From the NCBI GenBank assembly GCA_905221615.1, contig CAJNDT010005523.1:1-64000 (forward strand): a stretch of DNA of 64,000 nucleotides, given 5' to 3'. The DNA is from Symbiodinium sp. CCMP2592 (Eukaryota > Sar > Dinophyceae > Suessiales > Symbiodiniaceae). The notes under the pieces are model-generated. The model was given only the letters and a program-made list of their open reading frames with translations, searched no databases and was not told where the DNA came from. The position numbers and the translations under genes were made by a program. Positions 1 to 10,328 of this stretch are shown here, one piece after another. Numbering within the stretch: the first letter of the stretch is position 1; each line of letters begins with the position of its first letter.

Positions 1-360
1 GGCAGTCTCAGCAACAAGGGTTTGGTTTCAGTCGAACGAAAGGGATTCCCAGTTGATGGCTCTAAGTACAGGGTAGACGAAGGGGCACGTCTAAAATGCA
101 ACAACGATGGTAGCGATCTGTCTCTTAGTCTTAAGGGCCTGGTGTTGTCTGCTAATTGTTTTAGGGTTCGTGTTTGAGGGCGCCTCGGACAGGGGCTCTG
201 TCGGGACATTCAAGTGTGTGACTGTGTGTGTGTGTGTGGGGGAGTTGTCTCTGAGGGCCGGGAGTTGTCTTAGAGGGTTTGGGAGATCGCTAAGGTAGGG
301 GTGGGAGTCGTCGTTTCGGAAAGGGGAGTTCGCGAAAGGCTCGTGGGAGCCGGCTTACCG

Positions 361-492
361 AGCAGAAAGCATGCTGCCGACCCGAGCAGAAAGCATGCTG
401 CCGACCGAGCTAAGTTAAGTTGCGCGAGCAGAAAGCATGCTGCCGACCGAGCTAAGTTAAGTTGCGCCGGGAAAGCATGCTGCCGACCCTGT
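361..492. repeat. Short direct repeats around AGAAAGCATGCTGCCGACC
   Basis: Four copies of a block containing GAAAGCATGCTGCCGACC lie close together. Two of them are followed by the same GAGCTAAGTTAAGTTGCGC spacer. The core holds the palindrome GCATGC. It lies just upstream of the recombinase fragment. I see no coding or known regulatory meaning. Confidence 0.7.
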
Positions 493-649
493 GGCTGTGA
501 ACATTAAGCTTTTACTCGTTGTCTGGGTACTGAGTGTCTGGGTACTGAGTGACCGCCAAGTCTTCAAGGCCCTGCGGCTGTGAGCATTAAGCTTTTACCC
601 GTGGTCGGTCGTAAGTGGCTCAATTGGAACTCACTCGTAGTGTACAGGT

Positions 650-1484
650 TTGCTGGCACAAAACATGCCTGGAGTTCTGCGAAAGCCGGCAGGAAATCGT
701 CGAAAGAAGGCATCCCGCGGCAAAGCAGACACACTAGCCGGGTCAGCCATGAAATCATGGTTGCAACACCTAAAAGGTGTTGGCCCCACCTGGTGCTACG
801 TCTTGGCTTCAATGTGTCACCTTCTGTGTTGTAGAGTGACGGAGGTTCTCCGGCTTCAGGCCAAGCATGTCGATCTCGCTTTTGGGCGTGTGCAAGTTGG
901 GGAGCTGAAGAAGCAAGAGAAGATCTTGAAACCGCTCACAGACACAGCGAAGACCTTCTTCACACAATTGCGAGACAACGCTGGTCACTCTGAGCAGAGG
1001 ACCCGCCGTTTTGGGAGCCGAGGGTACGTCACCTATCAAGACTCATGGAGTTGGCCAACAGATCCCGAGGCATTCCTCTTCCCCGCGACACGGAAAGATG
1101 CTGTTGCAAAGCACATGAACAAGGACCATAGACGGTTGTAGCTAAGTCTTAAGTCTTGTAGTCTGTGAGTAAACTTGAGACTGCTATCTCGATAACCAGG
1201 ACACCGCATCAGCAGCTATCAGAAGGGCACGAGCATCGTTTGTCCCGCCTGCTGGCACGGACGTGAAAATAAGCAGTATACGGAGTCATTCCAGTCGGCA
1301 ACGTGCCATCAACGATTTGAAGGTGACGGGTGTCAGCACTCCCATCGGTAAGCGATTTGCCAGAATCGTGAGCGATCGAGTTTGGGAAGGCTATGGTCAA
1401 CTCACAACAGACCAGGTGGATGCAGGCCTGAAACAAGCTACAGCTTTTCAGCAGCTCCAAAACCAGATCTACTACGATGCTTGA
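650..1484 (+). CDS. Tyrosine recombinase/integrase-like fragment, two exons
   Basis: The catalytic domain of a tyrosine recombinase is visible in two pieces. The first (650-1123) has the box I region LCCRVTEVLRLQAKHVD with the candidate catalytic arginine, then a lysine-rich beta-hairpin region (ELKKQEKILKPL). The second (1200-1484) has the box II region SIRSHSSRQRAIND with an H-x-x-R pair, followed by a GYGQLT segment where the nucleophilic tyrosine would be expected, and a stop. The pieces share one frame if a 76-bp intron is removed. No N-terminal SAM-like domain and no reverse transcriptase is seen nearby, so this is a partial copy of a YR-bearing mobile element or a domesticated relative. 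The first-piece start is uncertain. Confidence 0.6.
1124..1199 (+). other. Putative 76-bp GA-AG intron in the recombinase fragment
   Basis: The upstream piece ends AAG and the intron begins GACCAT; it ends AACCAG and the next piece begins GACACC. AGGAC is present at both borders. Removal joins the two conserved recombinase segments in frame, whereas reading through meets a stop. GA donors and AG followed by G are reported for dinoflagellate introns. The junction is inferred from conservation, not from a transcript. Confidence 0.5.
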
Positions 1485-1579
1485 TGATGCTCAGTGCTCG
1501 GCCAGATGCTCGCTACCTCGCCGGTCTTTGTCATTCGAATAGCCTGATGGTGAGGAGCAGGATGATTTTCTATTAATTA

Positions 1580-3690
1580 ATATGATGATGCCCGGTTGAG
1601 TGATGACTGGTTTGCTTCGTGCTCCTGCCATCAGCGCCAAATTTTTCCATCGAGTGCATTGAACACATGTAGCACGCTACCCAAACGCATTTAACTTCTG
1701 ATTCTCCAGAGATACTCATAGCAACTGCTACTGTTCTGAATGCACCCTAACCGAAATTGGCTGCAAACAGCCCTGTGCGAGCATGCTTGCACAGTTAACG
1801 AGCAGACTCAGACCCTTGCCATCGGCGCGAGGTGCTGGGCTTTTTTACATGATCATTGACTGAAGTGCACTCAGCCCGTAGTCCTTGACAGTGCTGTTAA
1901 AGAAGTTGTTGTTACGTTGATGTCGTCGTTGGTGTGGTTGTCGTTGTTGTTGTCACCCACCCTGCGGCCCAGGCGAAGGACAAAAACCGGCGAGACGGAG
2001 AGGACCTGACCTCGGATCGGCGGGCTTTAATTTATTTGACTTATCAGGCTGCGTAGGGTTTAAAATAGGGTGCCGGGGGTTGGGTGTCGGTTTGGAGGGT
2101 TTAAATCTCGGGGGATTGACCAGTCAGTGGCATAAAGTACACGTTTTAGAGTTGGCAATTGGGCTTATGTAGGGTCTGGCTTTAGGATTGGGGTGGGATT
2201 GATCTTCAAGCAAACACATGTTGTAGGTTTCGGGCAAACGGGTTCAGCACTGGGTTTGGGGGCAGTGATAAAGCTGCAGGGCCTCAGATTGGGTTGGGAT
2301 GGACCTTGAAGTGTCTGGCAGCAGCTTGAAATTTCAGTTCTTGGGCTGTAGGCTGTAGGATTTAGGTTCGGGATTGGGGTTGGATTGATACTCACTGTCG
2401 GTTCGGCAAAAATAAAGAATGAATGACAGGTTTTAAGCTTCGAGCTGCAGGGCATAGAAATTAGGGTGGGCGCAAAGATATGTTTGGGAATTGGTCAGGG
2501 GTTGATCCTCAAGGTTTTAGCCACGTATTAGTATTCTTTCGGGGGAGGTTTAAAATAGACGGTGGGATGGGTTTCAAGGTTTTGGCAAAACCTTTCGGGC
2601 TGGAGAACTCAGACTGGTGATTGACATCTTTCATCTTTCTCTGTGCCTTGCGCTGCAGTGCCGAAAATAAGGAAGTGCCAGAAGTAAGGCTACGGGCGGG
2701 CTGTCAAAATGTGAGATCTTCGCGGCCCCAAAAGATTATCGCATACTTTCTAGGCTACTCTAGTCTAGTTTATTAGAGCAGGATCAGATCCTGCGGGCCC
2801 ATCGATCACACCACAGTCCGGTTGTCATGTCAGAATGTTCATGTCCTCAGAGCAATCGCATCACCCGGTCGGCTGCTAGCTCCATGTCCTGGTCCAGGAA
2901 GTAGAGTGGCTTGCCTCAGCAGATCAAGCTATGATACCAAACACATCCATATCCAAAACGCTTATTTTGGCTGAGTTTCGAGGCGAGACTTCCTTAGATG
3001 CGGGTTGGCTGATCACGGACTCGCGTTAAATCCCTCACTCATTGAATCACCTTCGATCCCAGCATCGTTTCGCTCAGGCGCCATGCTGACGCGCCAGAGC
3101 ATGTGCAAAGCCCGGGACGCCAGGAGCACCTCAGAACCGGGCGTTACGGGAGAACCCCTAACCCTGCAACCCCCCTAGCCCTAACCTTGTATCCTGGACC
3201 CAAACTCAAACCCAAACCCAATGCCAGGCTACTAACCTGAAGAGTTCTAGAATTATGCAATATTGAACATGTGCCTTCGACGTTTACTGCAGGTTTCGGG
3301 GGATCTAACTTGGGGGGCTTCCAGCTGAGCTGAAGTTGAGTGTTATGCCAGGTTCCCGATGTTTAGATAAATAGTTCGATCACCACCGAAATCAAGCCAA
3401 CCATCTCAGGGCGGCACTGAATTCGAAAGTAAATAAGGTAACTAATTCCCGTGGTGGTTACATTCGTTCAGTATTGACATCAGGGGGTTTATGAGTCGAA
3501 GGTTAAGAACTAGGGTAGTGTTATTCGCAATCCAAACGACCTTGCTTGGGAAGGCAGAGGCCACACTCGTGTACTTCTGACCTCCAATCGCCGTCCTTGC
3601 CACCATCGTGTACTGATAATAGAGCGGTGAGGCCTTGGGTGTGATCTCGAAGCGGTCGTCACCTTAGATCAATCCAATAACGAATGTGCT
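1580..3690. other. Intergenic stretch without recognised genes
   Basis: It holds only short open frames with no recognisable composition, a T/G-rich patch near 1900-1960, and scattered degenerate GGTTTAGGG-like words from about 2050 to 2600 and near 3150-3220. I see no RNA gene or intact mobile element. Confidence 0.5.
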
Positions 3691-3694
3691 ACAA

Positions 3695-3813
3695 CAAGTG
3701 GTTGTTTTGTCAGAAAAACTGTTAGAATTGTGTTTTGGTTGGTGCATTACTAACTTAGTAATGCACCAACCAAAACACAATTCTAACAGTTTTTCTGTCA
3801 AAACAACCAATTG
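3695..3813. repeat. Near-perfect 119-bp palindrome (hairpin)
   Basis: Two arms of about 59 bp meet at a single central base near 3754 (GCATTACTAA on the left, TTAGTAATGC on the right). I count two mismatches between the arms, both near the outer ends. The arms carry the words GGTTGTTTTG and AACTGTTAGAATTG. It could be a fold-back element, a small-RNA precursor-like hairpin or an assembly fold-back. No target-site duplication was identified. Confidence 0.85.
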
Positions 3814-4245
3814 TTTAATCTTGTCGCCATTGCATTCCCACGGTCAGTGCCGTTCACATTTCAACATATTCGCGACTATGACCATAACTACGAAGAGGAT
3901 CGGGGCTACATGCACAATCCTGCCTAGGATGGTGATGCACAGGTCTGCATTTCACGCACATGCTGTCCCATGTGTTAACATGAACATGTAGCGTCAGCTG
4001 AAGCAGTTACTAAATCAGTACTTTAGAACTAGATTGAAGCTCAAAAGCTGAATGTGTGAAACCCGTGAACAACGGAACATCATCACCCACACCACCGAGA
4101 TGGGTCATCCTAAATAACAAGTCTAGTTGTCCTAAAGCTTAGACCCTAAATAGGCATTCTCGTCACGTAGATCGACGAATGGGGAAGCCCCAAATTTGGC
4201 AAAAAACCCAACAGCCAAACTCCCCGAGCCGTGAACCCCTAGACC

Positions 4246-4482
4246 TTAAACTTTACACACTAAACTTTCCTGAGGTCGAACCGAGCTGCCTTCGGATGTC
4301 GCAGAAGGCCGGACGCATGTGTGACCGTTCAAACTGGAATCCACGAGGCCAGCTTCTTCGAGCTCGAGAAGCATTTGTCTCAATGAACAGGGCTCGGAGT
4401 CGCTTGCTCGAGCGTTCACATTCACTTCCATCACCACACGATCTGAGTCGTCGTGCCATGCGCATTTGAGCATGTTTGCCAC
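4246..4482 (-). CDS. Probable exon, unknown protein
   Basis: The minus-strand frame encodes a plausible mixed sequence including DRVVMEVNVNARASDSEPC and LRQMLLELEEAGLVDSS, with an amphipathic helix. The overlapping plus-strand frame is Arg/Ser-rich and looks like its shadow. It lies downstream and in the same direction as the exons at 5-17 kb and may be a 3' exon of that gene or of the next one. No domain is recognised and the borders are not resolved. Confidence 0.35.
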   Translation of the reverse strand: MANMLKCAWHDDSDRVVMEVNVNARASDSEPCSLRQMLLELEEAGLVDSSLNGHTCVRPSATSEGSSVRPQESLVCKV

Positions 4483-5026
4483 GTCGCCTGAGTGGGCACT
4501 CGGCTAACAGACTGACATGCATGACCTGCTGCCAGCACCCTGTGACAGATTCGCGGATTTATTCAAGCAGTTGCACGAGGCCAGCTGGTGACGGGAATCC
4601 GAGGAGCTGCAGTTTCTCTGCAACAAATTTGACATTCCATCTAAGCTTCAAAATCATGCCGACGGTAGTCGGCTTTCAAGAGCCAACACAATCCCCTAGC
4701 TTGATTGCGTCGTTGGCAAAATGTGCCCTCACTCACAGCCGGCGCTTGGAACGCTGGCTTTGGCTCATGTTGTTGATCCAATTTCGGCGCACGTCGCTAT
4801 TCTGCCACCTGAGGAATTGGGTCCAGTTGTTGGTCACGGTTGGAGGTTTCGGTTTGGGATGATGGTGCTAGGACTCTGGGGCTTGGGAGCTTCGGTGTTC
4901 TCGGCTTTCGGTTTTCAAGTTTGAGGGTTTAAGTTTGAGGGGTTCGCATAATGAGACCCGAACCCCATATGCCCCAACTTCAAAAAGCAATGCCAGCTAC
5001 TTCATCGGATGACAGTGTGTTCATGC

Positions 5027-5400
5027 CTATTCTCTAAACCACAGACTCGTGTGTCCTCCATTGTGCACCGAAGACCCATTACTTTCAACTTCAACAATCA
5101 AGATGTCTTCATATAGAGTTATAGCAAGAGTAAGATGTTTCTCGATTAAGACGTTGTTGGGATTGTTTCGTACTATTCGGGCAAGGTTATTCAATTCTTT
5201 AATGGGTTCAATACTCGTCCGCCCTTTAATGCATCCCGGGTGCTCCTCACGAGCAAGCTTCCTAATCTCCTTGATGTTCTTGTCCGGGTGCTCTGCTGTT
5301 AGGCGAGCCGTAGCAGCATGGATAGCCTTGTGATACTCGCTGAGCATATTCGCACCTAGCTTGCCAGTTGGCTCCGGCTCCGTGGCTTCATCGCCCTCGC
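5027..5400 (-). CDS. Probable exon with acidic start and helical region
   Basis: Reading minus from about 5400, an acidic stretch (SEGDEATEPEPTGKLGAN) is followed by a helical basic-acidic region including EYHKAIHAATARLTAEHPD and IKEIRKLAREEHPGCIKG. The coding look fades after about 5235, where a splice site is likely. The helix pattern loosely recalls HMG-box-like proteins, but I cannot assign a family. It may belong with the exons upstream or start a separate gene. Confidence 0.45.
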
Positions 5401-5454
5401 TGGGCTCCTGGAGTGATTTGGAGTAAGGCTCATGTCATTTATTTCCCAAGATCG

Positions 5455-5612
5455 AAACCCTAAGCCCCAAATCCTTAAACCACAAGTCCTTAAGCACTTG
5501 CACTTTAAAACTCCTAAAACGGAAACACCAAAACCCTAAACTACTGAACCCGTAACCCCGAAACCCTAAAACCCAAAACCTGTAAACCCCAAACCCCTAA
5601 ACCAATAAGGTT
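5455..5612. repeat. Degenerate CCCTAAA-type telomere-like tract
   Basis: Many AAACCCTAAA and related words occur here with substitutions. Similar tracts recur through the window. They match the plant-type telomere unit TTTAGGG, also used by dinoflagellates, but are internal and degenerate, so they are interstitial copies rather than a chromosome end. Confidence 0.7.
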
Positions 5613-5833
5613 ATTCCATAGAGAACTAACTCGCTTAAGGCTGAGGGTGTAACGGGCTTTACATGGAATCGTCAATTCAATACTTGGTTGAGTGTTTCGT
5701 ACAAGGAACAGGGCTTCAATGATTAGGTGTTGAATCGAACCGCAGGCTATCTAATATTATTGAATTTGAACTTAACTGAATAAGACTGTGCACATTATGT
5801 ACTTGCCCAATTCACCCTCTTATGCATGGCCCT

Positions 5834-6457
5834 TCACTTCTCCTTCGCTTTGCCCTTTGCCTTGGCTTTGGCTTTGGTTTTCGCGCCGGCCTGGCCCTTC
5901 GCCTTGGCCTTCGCCTTGGTCTTGGGGGCGGGTTTCTTGTCGTCTGTCTCCTCTGTGTCCTTCTCATCCTTGGCCGTTTCCTTGGCTTTGGCCTTCTTCT
6001 TTGCCTCCTTCTTCTCATCTTTGTTGATGTCTTCGTCACTGTCCAACAAGCCCTCGCCAAGGGCGTCCACCTCGTCTAGGTCCTCCTCCTCCTCGCCCTC
6101 CCCCTCGATGTGGTGCTCCTCTGACTCTGCCTTGGCCTTTTTGGCCTTCTTGCTTTTCGGGCCCTTCTTCTTCGCGTCATTCTTGCCCTCGTTTTTCGCC
6201 TTTGCCCAGCTCTGAGCTGCACTCAGACCTGTGGCCTTTGCCTTGCTGTCACCACTGTCCTTCTTGAGCTTGTCTTTTGCCTTGCTGTCACCACCGTCCT
6301 TCTTGAGCTTTTCTTTGGTCTGCTTCATGGCAACAGCCAAGCTCTGTGCCAGCTCAGATCGCTTCTCCCTCTGCATTGGGTCGGTCCTATCTTCTGATTG
6401 CATTGGCAGCGGCGATGGTCTGGCCGTCGTTGGTGAAGCTGCGGCTGTGGCCTGCAC
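5834..6457 (-). CDS. Lys/Ala-rich low-complexity protein segment (C-terminal exon)
   Basis: A minus-strand frame of up to 207 codons ends in a stop at 5834. After a short polar N-terminal part it has a repeated KLKKDGGDSKAKD-type motif, a very acidic stretch (EGEGEEEEDLDEVDALGEG), and a C-terminal Lys/Ala tail of KAKAKAKGKAKEK type. Alternating acidic and basic blocks suggest a disordered nucleic-acid-binding or nucleolar-type tail, but this is composition only. It probably forms the last coding exon of the minus-strand gene whose exons lie at 7-17 kb. The N-terminal end of the exon is uncertain. Confidence 0.55.
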   Translation of the reverse strand: MQATAAASPTTARPSPLPMQSEDRTDPMQREKRSELAQSLAVAMKQTKEKLKKDGGDSKAKDKLKKDSGDSKAKATGLSAAQSWAKAKNEGKNDAKKKGPKSKKAKKAKAESEEHHIEGEGEEEEDLDEVDALGEGLLDSDEDINKDEKKEAKKKAKAKETAKDEKDTEETDDKKPAPKTKAKAKAKGQAGAKTKAKAKAKGKAKEK

Positions 6458-7126
6458 ACCAATTCAGTCTCAAACGTCCAAGGTCATATCACCATAGTAT
6501 CACAGTGTGCTTATGCAACATCACGGGGTGGCGGCTTCAATTCTTGGGTCCCGACGGAGGCCGAGTCATTGAGCGGGCTGGCGGTGTGGGTTCGCGTCGT
6601 AGGCGGTGGAGGTGTAATCGCAGCCGACGGGGAATCTTGGAGCATCATGTGCAGATCCTATCGGGATGCATGATAATTAGCAGTACGAACAATACCCGAA
6701 TGTGACTCTCCCGTCCTGTCCTGATTGAACCCATGCTTCGCCAGCAGCTGACTCAGCGCCATTGGCAGCTTTACTACCGCTTTCTGGTCCAAAACCTCTA
6801 AGACTAACTAAGCTACGAGAGGCACGCTGGATCGCAGGAGCGTTTCAAGGCATCTCACACTATGCTTGTACGTGCAGGCACACACTAAGAATTGAATGCT
6901 AGTGATAATAGCTCGCCTGGGGTCTCGCGAATGAGCTTCGTTGCCTTTGCTTCCTTAAGAAAGGTGGATCGGCCATGACTGATGAGGAACTCGACTTCGA
7001 AACGGACACCGCGTTGTGAGCCACCTTAGGTAGACCCGAACATAAGTAAAAGTTACCAAAAGAAAAACAGGAAGCTCAAACCGCCTAAAATCGAGACCCT
7101 AAACCCTATAAAGTCTACTAGTATAC

Positions 7127-7564
7127 TTAACCCAGGGAAGCTACAAGGAACATCTTCATGTCCTGGCCCTCCTCGACCTCCGAGAGATTCCCGCCTCGAT
7201 CAGTGGCTTTGACAATGAACAGGGATGCCCCAGGTGTTCTTGATGCGATTTTGAACTCGATGTCGTAGGTAGAGCAAAGGGCATCCAGAGTCGTTGGCTC
7301 ACTGGACCATCCTGGCTTCGAGGTCCCAGCAGCAGCTGGCGCAGCCGAGGCTTCGGTCGCGGCAGGCGTGTTGGTGCCAAACCTTAACTTATCAGGCTCA
7401 TCATCATGGTACGGCTTCGGACCTACGCGAATAAATTCATATTCAGTTTCAGGGTTGCCCAATACTATTGATGTGTTACAAATAAATGTTAAGAAATCTA
7501 TTCTAGTATTTTGGTAGATGAAGTAGCACTTGGAATCCTTCGTCTTTTCAATCTTAACTGGCAT
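7127..7564 (-). CDS. Probable exon, unknown protein
   Basis: The convincing part runs from about 7420 to 7145 and encodes an Ala/Pro-rich linker (AATEASAAPAAAGTSKPG) followed by a compact mixed region with TLDALCSTYDIEFKIASR and SLFIVKATDRGGN. The upstream part of the open frame (7564-7430) looks less coding and may be intron. It lies in line with the other minus-strand exons. No family is recognised. Confidence 0.5.
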   Translation of the reverse strand: MPVKIEKTKDSKCYFIYQNTRIDFLTFICNTSIVLGNPETEYEFIRVGPKPYHDDEPDKLRFGTNTPAATEASAAPAAAGTSKPGWSSEPTTLDALCSTYDIEFKIASRTPGASLFIVKATDRGGNLSEVEEGQDMKMFLVASLG

Positions 7565-7744
7565 GATGCCGAACCTCTTGTCAGTATCTCCCTGTGCTGA
7601 GATACTAAGTAACTAGCAAATCAGGTATGATGATTGGCCATAGGCCATATGTCACATACATCTGTATGTATGTATGTATTTATGTATGTATGTACGTTTA
7701 CATAGATTTGTTGATTAAGTAAGGGGGTGAAGCTATGGGAAATA

Positions 7745-8080
7745 GTCTAGGATCTGTAGGGTTTAGGATTATGAGGTTTGCTAGAGGTTGGGGGATTAGG
7801 TATATCCGTAAGCAGGCCGAGGGGCTGCGAATCGAAAGCCGCCACGAGTTCCAACCATTCCTGGCTTCGCAAGGGATCTGCGGCGTATTTCGTCCGAATC
7901 TCCGTAGGCAGGGCAAGTCGAAGCTTCTCCAAGCTTCGCTTGCTGTTGTCCAGGGTGCAGGTCACCATCTTCAAGGGGAAGTCTCTGAGGTCGAAGTCCG
8001 TTGTGGGTTCCACTGGGTTTTTCTCGTACTTCTTGTAGCCGGGCTCCGAGTGGAGCATCTTGTGATCATTCTTCCAGTCC
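7745..8080 (-). CDS. Probable exon, unknown protein
   Basis: The minus-strand frame encodes TTDFDLRDFPLKMVTCTLDN followed by a helix-rich segment with SLEKLRLALPTEIRTKYA and SQEWLELVAAFDSQPLG. The amino-acid mix and absence of low complexity argue for real coding sequence. The downstream edge near 7760 runs into Pro/Asn-rich sequence that is probably intron. No domain is recognised. Confidence 0.55.
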
Positions 8081-8118
8081 TAAGTCAAACGTCATGGTGA
8101 AATCAGGATGGTCGTATG

Positions 8119-8691
8119 TTATGTTCTCGATTTACTCACACGACAGTCCTCCATGAGCGACAGGGCGAGCACCGATTGGGAGTACTGCATGATGGCAGGG
8201 TCTTGCCCGACTGATAAGCAGGAAATGCGAGGACGCTCGTCTTCCCCCAGATGATAGCGGAGCATTGCCTTTTCGAAATGCCCGTCGTAAGGGGTGATGT
8301 TGATCACCCTGACCAAGCGGCTGGCTTTGACTGCTGGCAAAAGGGCCTGGTTCGCGCCGGTGAGGCAGGCGCTCATCACAGACACAGGGAATTCACCTCC
8401 TGCCAGGAGTTGCGCCGCCTCCTGGACGTCAGAGAACGCCCTGCAGGGGTTAGTGTTATGAGCCCTCCCACCAAACATAAATTTAATCACAAGCTTGACT
8501 TGAGCAAGTGACCGTCCCGTGCCTGGCATCTCCAGCAGTAGACGGAGTGCCATCCTTCGCTCATTCGGCACAACGTAGAGGCGTTGAGGCGTCCAGGGTA
8601 TGGGCTCCCTGGTCCCCCTGACATCATGATGGTAGCTTCTTATGTTTATGTTTCTAGGGTTTGGGGTCAGGGTCGTTGGGCAAGCTTCCAC
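8119..8691 (-). CDS. Probable exon(s), unknown alpha/beta protein
   Basis: The best part, from about 8600 down to 8145, reads RLYVVPNERRMALRLLLEMP, then after a possible 72-bp intron (GT at about 8508, CAG at about 8437, in frame either way) continues AFSDVQEAAQLLAGG, VSVMSACLTGANQALLP, VRVINITPYDGHFEKAM and SLSLMEDC-like residues. Alternating strands and helices suggest an alpha/beta enzyme-like fold. I cannot name it. The segment upstream of 8600 is telomere-like and not coding. Confidence 0.55.
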   Translation of the reverse strand: MEACPTTLTPNPRNINIRSYHHDVRGTREPIPWTPQRLYVVPNERRMALRLLLEMPGTGRSLAQVKLVIKFMFGGRAHNTNPCRAFSDVQEAAQLLAGGEFPVSVMSACLTGANQALLPAVKASRLVRVINITPYDGHFEKAMLRYHLGEDERPRISCLSVGQDPAIMQYSQSVLALSLMEDCRVSKSRT

Positions 8692-8814
8692 AGCAGCACA
8701 GCGCCTAGGGTTCAGGTTTTAATTGTTAGAGGATTCACAGTGTGCGGTTCCGGAATGTAGGGTTTAGGGCTCTATTAGGGTTATTAGGGGTTCACTTCCG
8801 AGCCTGTCCATTCT

Positions 8815-8966
8815 CAAGCGGCACGAAGCAAACTCGTTGTCGTCCACTCCGGCATCATCATAAACAAGCCATCCTGGCAGGTTCATTGGCACCGCCTTCG
8901 AGCTGGGTGGATTCTCCATCCTCACGATGATCATCTCCGAGGTCAGATCCTTTGCCTCCAGCTTCT
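8815..8966 (-). CDS. Probable exon, unknown protein
   Basis: One minus-strand frame reads RIEEKLEAKDLTSEMIIVR, MENPPSSKAVPMNLPGW and VYDDAGVDDNEFASC, bounded upstream by TAACTAAG that can serve as an acceptor. It has no start codon of its own, as expected of an internal exon. Its neighbours 9010-9300 and 8119-8600 run in the same direction. Confidence 0.5.
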
Positions 8967-9009
8967 CCTCGATTCGCCTTAGTTAACTGAAACACAAGGA
9001 GTGAATGAT

Positions 9010-9300
9010 ACTGCCGATGAACTCACTCCGCACAGAACTCTTGTTGATAGGTCGCTTCATCTCTCCACGCAGTCCATTCTTGACTTTGTCTGAGAGGAGG
9101 TGCGGCGCCATAACCACTGCCATGCTCGCGAGGGGTCTGCGGCTCAGGATATTCTTGATCTGGGTGGCAATGGTGTTTAAGTCCTTCAAGGACAATCGTC
9201 CGAGTTTCGTGAGATCGCACACCACGACCACTGGGGCATGGTCTGCAGAGCTTTTGCCGATGAACTTCAGGGAACACGCGCAATGCAAAGACGCACTCAA
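9010..9300 (-). CDS. Probable exon, unknown alpha/beta protein
   Basis: The minus-strand frame encodes a hydrophobic strand followed by helix and strand: KSSADHAPVVVVCDLTKLGR, DLNTIATQIKNILSRRPLA, SMAVVMAPHLLSDKVKNG. This pattern resembles a nucleotide- or SAM-binding alpha/beta fold, but no diagnostic motif is seen. The reading frame extends to 8983 and 9333, where the ends look non-coding. Confidence 0.55.
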
Positions 9301-9354
9301 GGATATTGATTGACAAACGATTTGTTCAATCACGCAAACGCACGCAATGACTCA

Positions 9355-9480
9355 GGCCGGTGCTTGGTTCATTGCAGTCGCGATCTCAGCCTCCGTCCCA
9401 GTGACGTGCTTGCACCACCTGTCCATCGTGTTCTCGACAAGTGTAGCTCCCAAGGAATTCCTCAGCTTCAAAGATTTGGG
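9355..9480 (-). CDS. Probable short exon
   Basis: A minus-strand frame without its own ATG reads PKSLKLRNSLGATLVENTMD and RWCKHVTGTEAEIATAMNQA. It sits between two stronger exons on the same strand and has a normal helical composition. Borders are approximate. Confidence 0.45.
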
Positions 9481-9689
9481 ACTATTAAGGGCTTGAGACT
9501 GTCAGGGTTGGGGTTCTCTTGGTTTTGATTTGGTGTTCTCAGGGGTCTGGGCTTGGGGTTGTAATGGGTTGTTCTCGTCAAACTGATTCCTCCACCCCCA
9601 GCCTGAGCAAACTGATGAATCAGTCCAGTCTCTGCAGCCTCAGGTGTGTAACTTTTTGAAGGTGCCGTGTTCGTTCACTCTTCTGGAAA

Positions 9690-9991
9690 CTGCTGTACAT
9701 CTTGCCAATCATCGCAACGTCAGAGGCTAGCTTGAGAGTATCCTGTTCCCAAGTCAATCGTTGCGTTTCGGCGGACATCTGGTTGAGGGCGTTCTCGGCA
9801 TCGCCCATTGCGGAGTCGGAACGTAGGCTTGGGAGATTGTCTGCCCACATTGCCATGTGGTTCGGCTTGAACGCCTGGCAGATGGCTTCCAGGTGTGTGC
9901 CGGCTTCCTCGTGATAGTCCCTCAGGTGCAAGTTTTCAGAAATCGAATGACAATTTTCTGTTTGGTAGGTCATCATTGACTGTGAGCCCAT
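9690..9991 (-). CDS. Probable helical exon
   Basis: The frame encodes a helix-rich segment including HLRDYHEEAGTHLEAICQAF, MWADNLPSLRSDSAMGD and LNQMSAETQRLTWEQDTLKL, ending near MIGKMYSSFQK. Heptad-like spacing suggests coiled coil. The last residues before 9690 look like intron read-through. No family is recognised. Confidence 0.55.
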
Positions 9992-10328
9992 TAAATTCTA
10001 TTCTGACTTGTCGAATGCTGAGCCAAAGGGACCCCTCCAAGATTCTGCGATTCACATCCTCCAGCACCTCTTTGGAGAAAAGGCTATTCCCGGACGCATC
10101 GACAGCCTTAACCATGTGCTCATGAACGGTGCCCAACAAGGTCACGATCTCTACCTCGCGGTCCCACTTCTGGAGCGGCAACCTGCAGGACTGGGACTTG
10201 CTCGTCCTTTTTCGCAGGGTCCTTTCATGAACCTGTAGTAATCGCTGGAGAAAGAGTAGCTGGGTTGCCGGTGTGACCCGGAGCAGTGTGTACCAGGGCT
10301 CCTGAGCTCCACTGGAAGTACTGCCCAA
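9992..10328 (-). CDS. Probable helical exon
   Basis: The clear coding part runs from about 10190 to 10010 and reads LQKWDREVEIVTLLGTVHEH, MVKAVDASGNSLFSKEVLED and VNRRILEGSLWLSIRQ. Upstream, a second frame (SYSFSSDYYRFMKGPCEKG) is also plausible, so a splice site or frame change lies near 10200. It belongs to the same minus-strand series as its neighbours. Confidence 0.5.

Noticed and set aside
2940-2990. Dinoflagellate spliced-leader relic near TTATTTTGGCTGAG
   Set aside because: Only a short core matches the known leader, the flanks differ, and no exon follows.
3695-3813. tRNA or miRNA gene
   Set aside because: No cloverleaf or conserved tRNA boxes, and the one-base loop does not fit a normal miRNA precursor.
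5834-6457. Histone H1 or HMG-type histone-like gene
   Set aside because: The Lys/Ala tail invites it, but there is no globular domain, and acidic blocks of this length do not fit H1.
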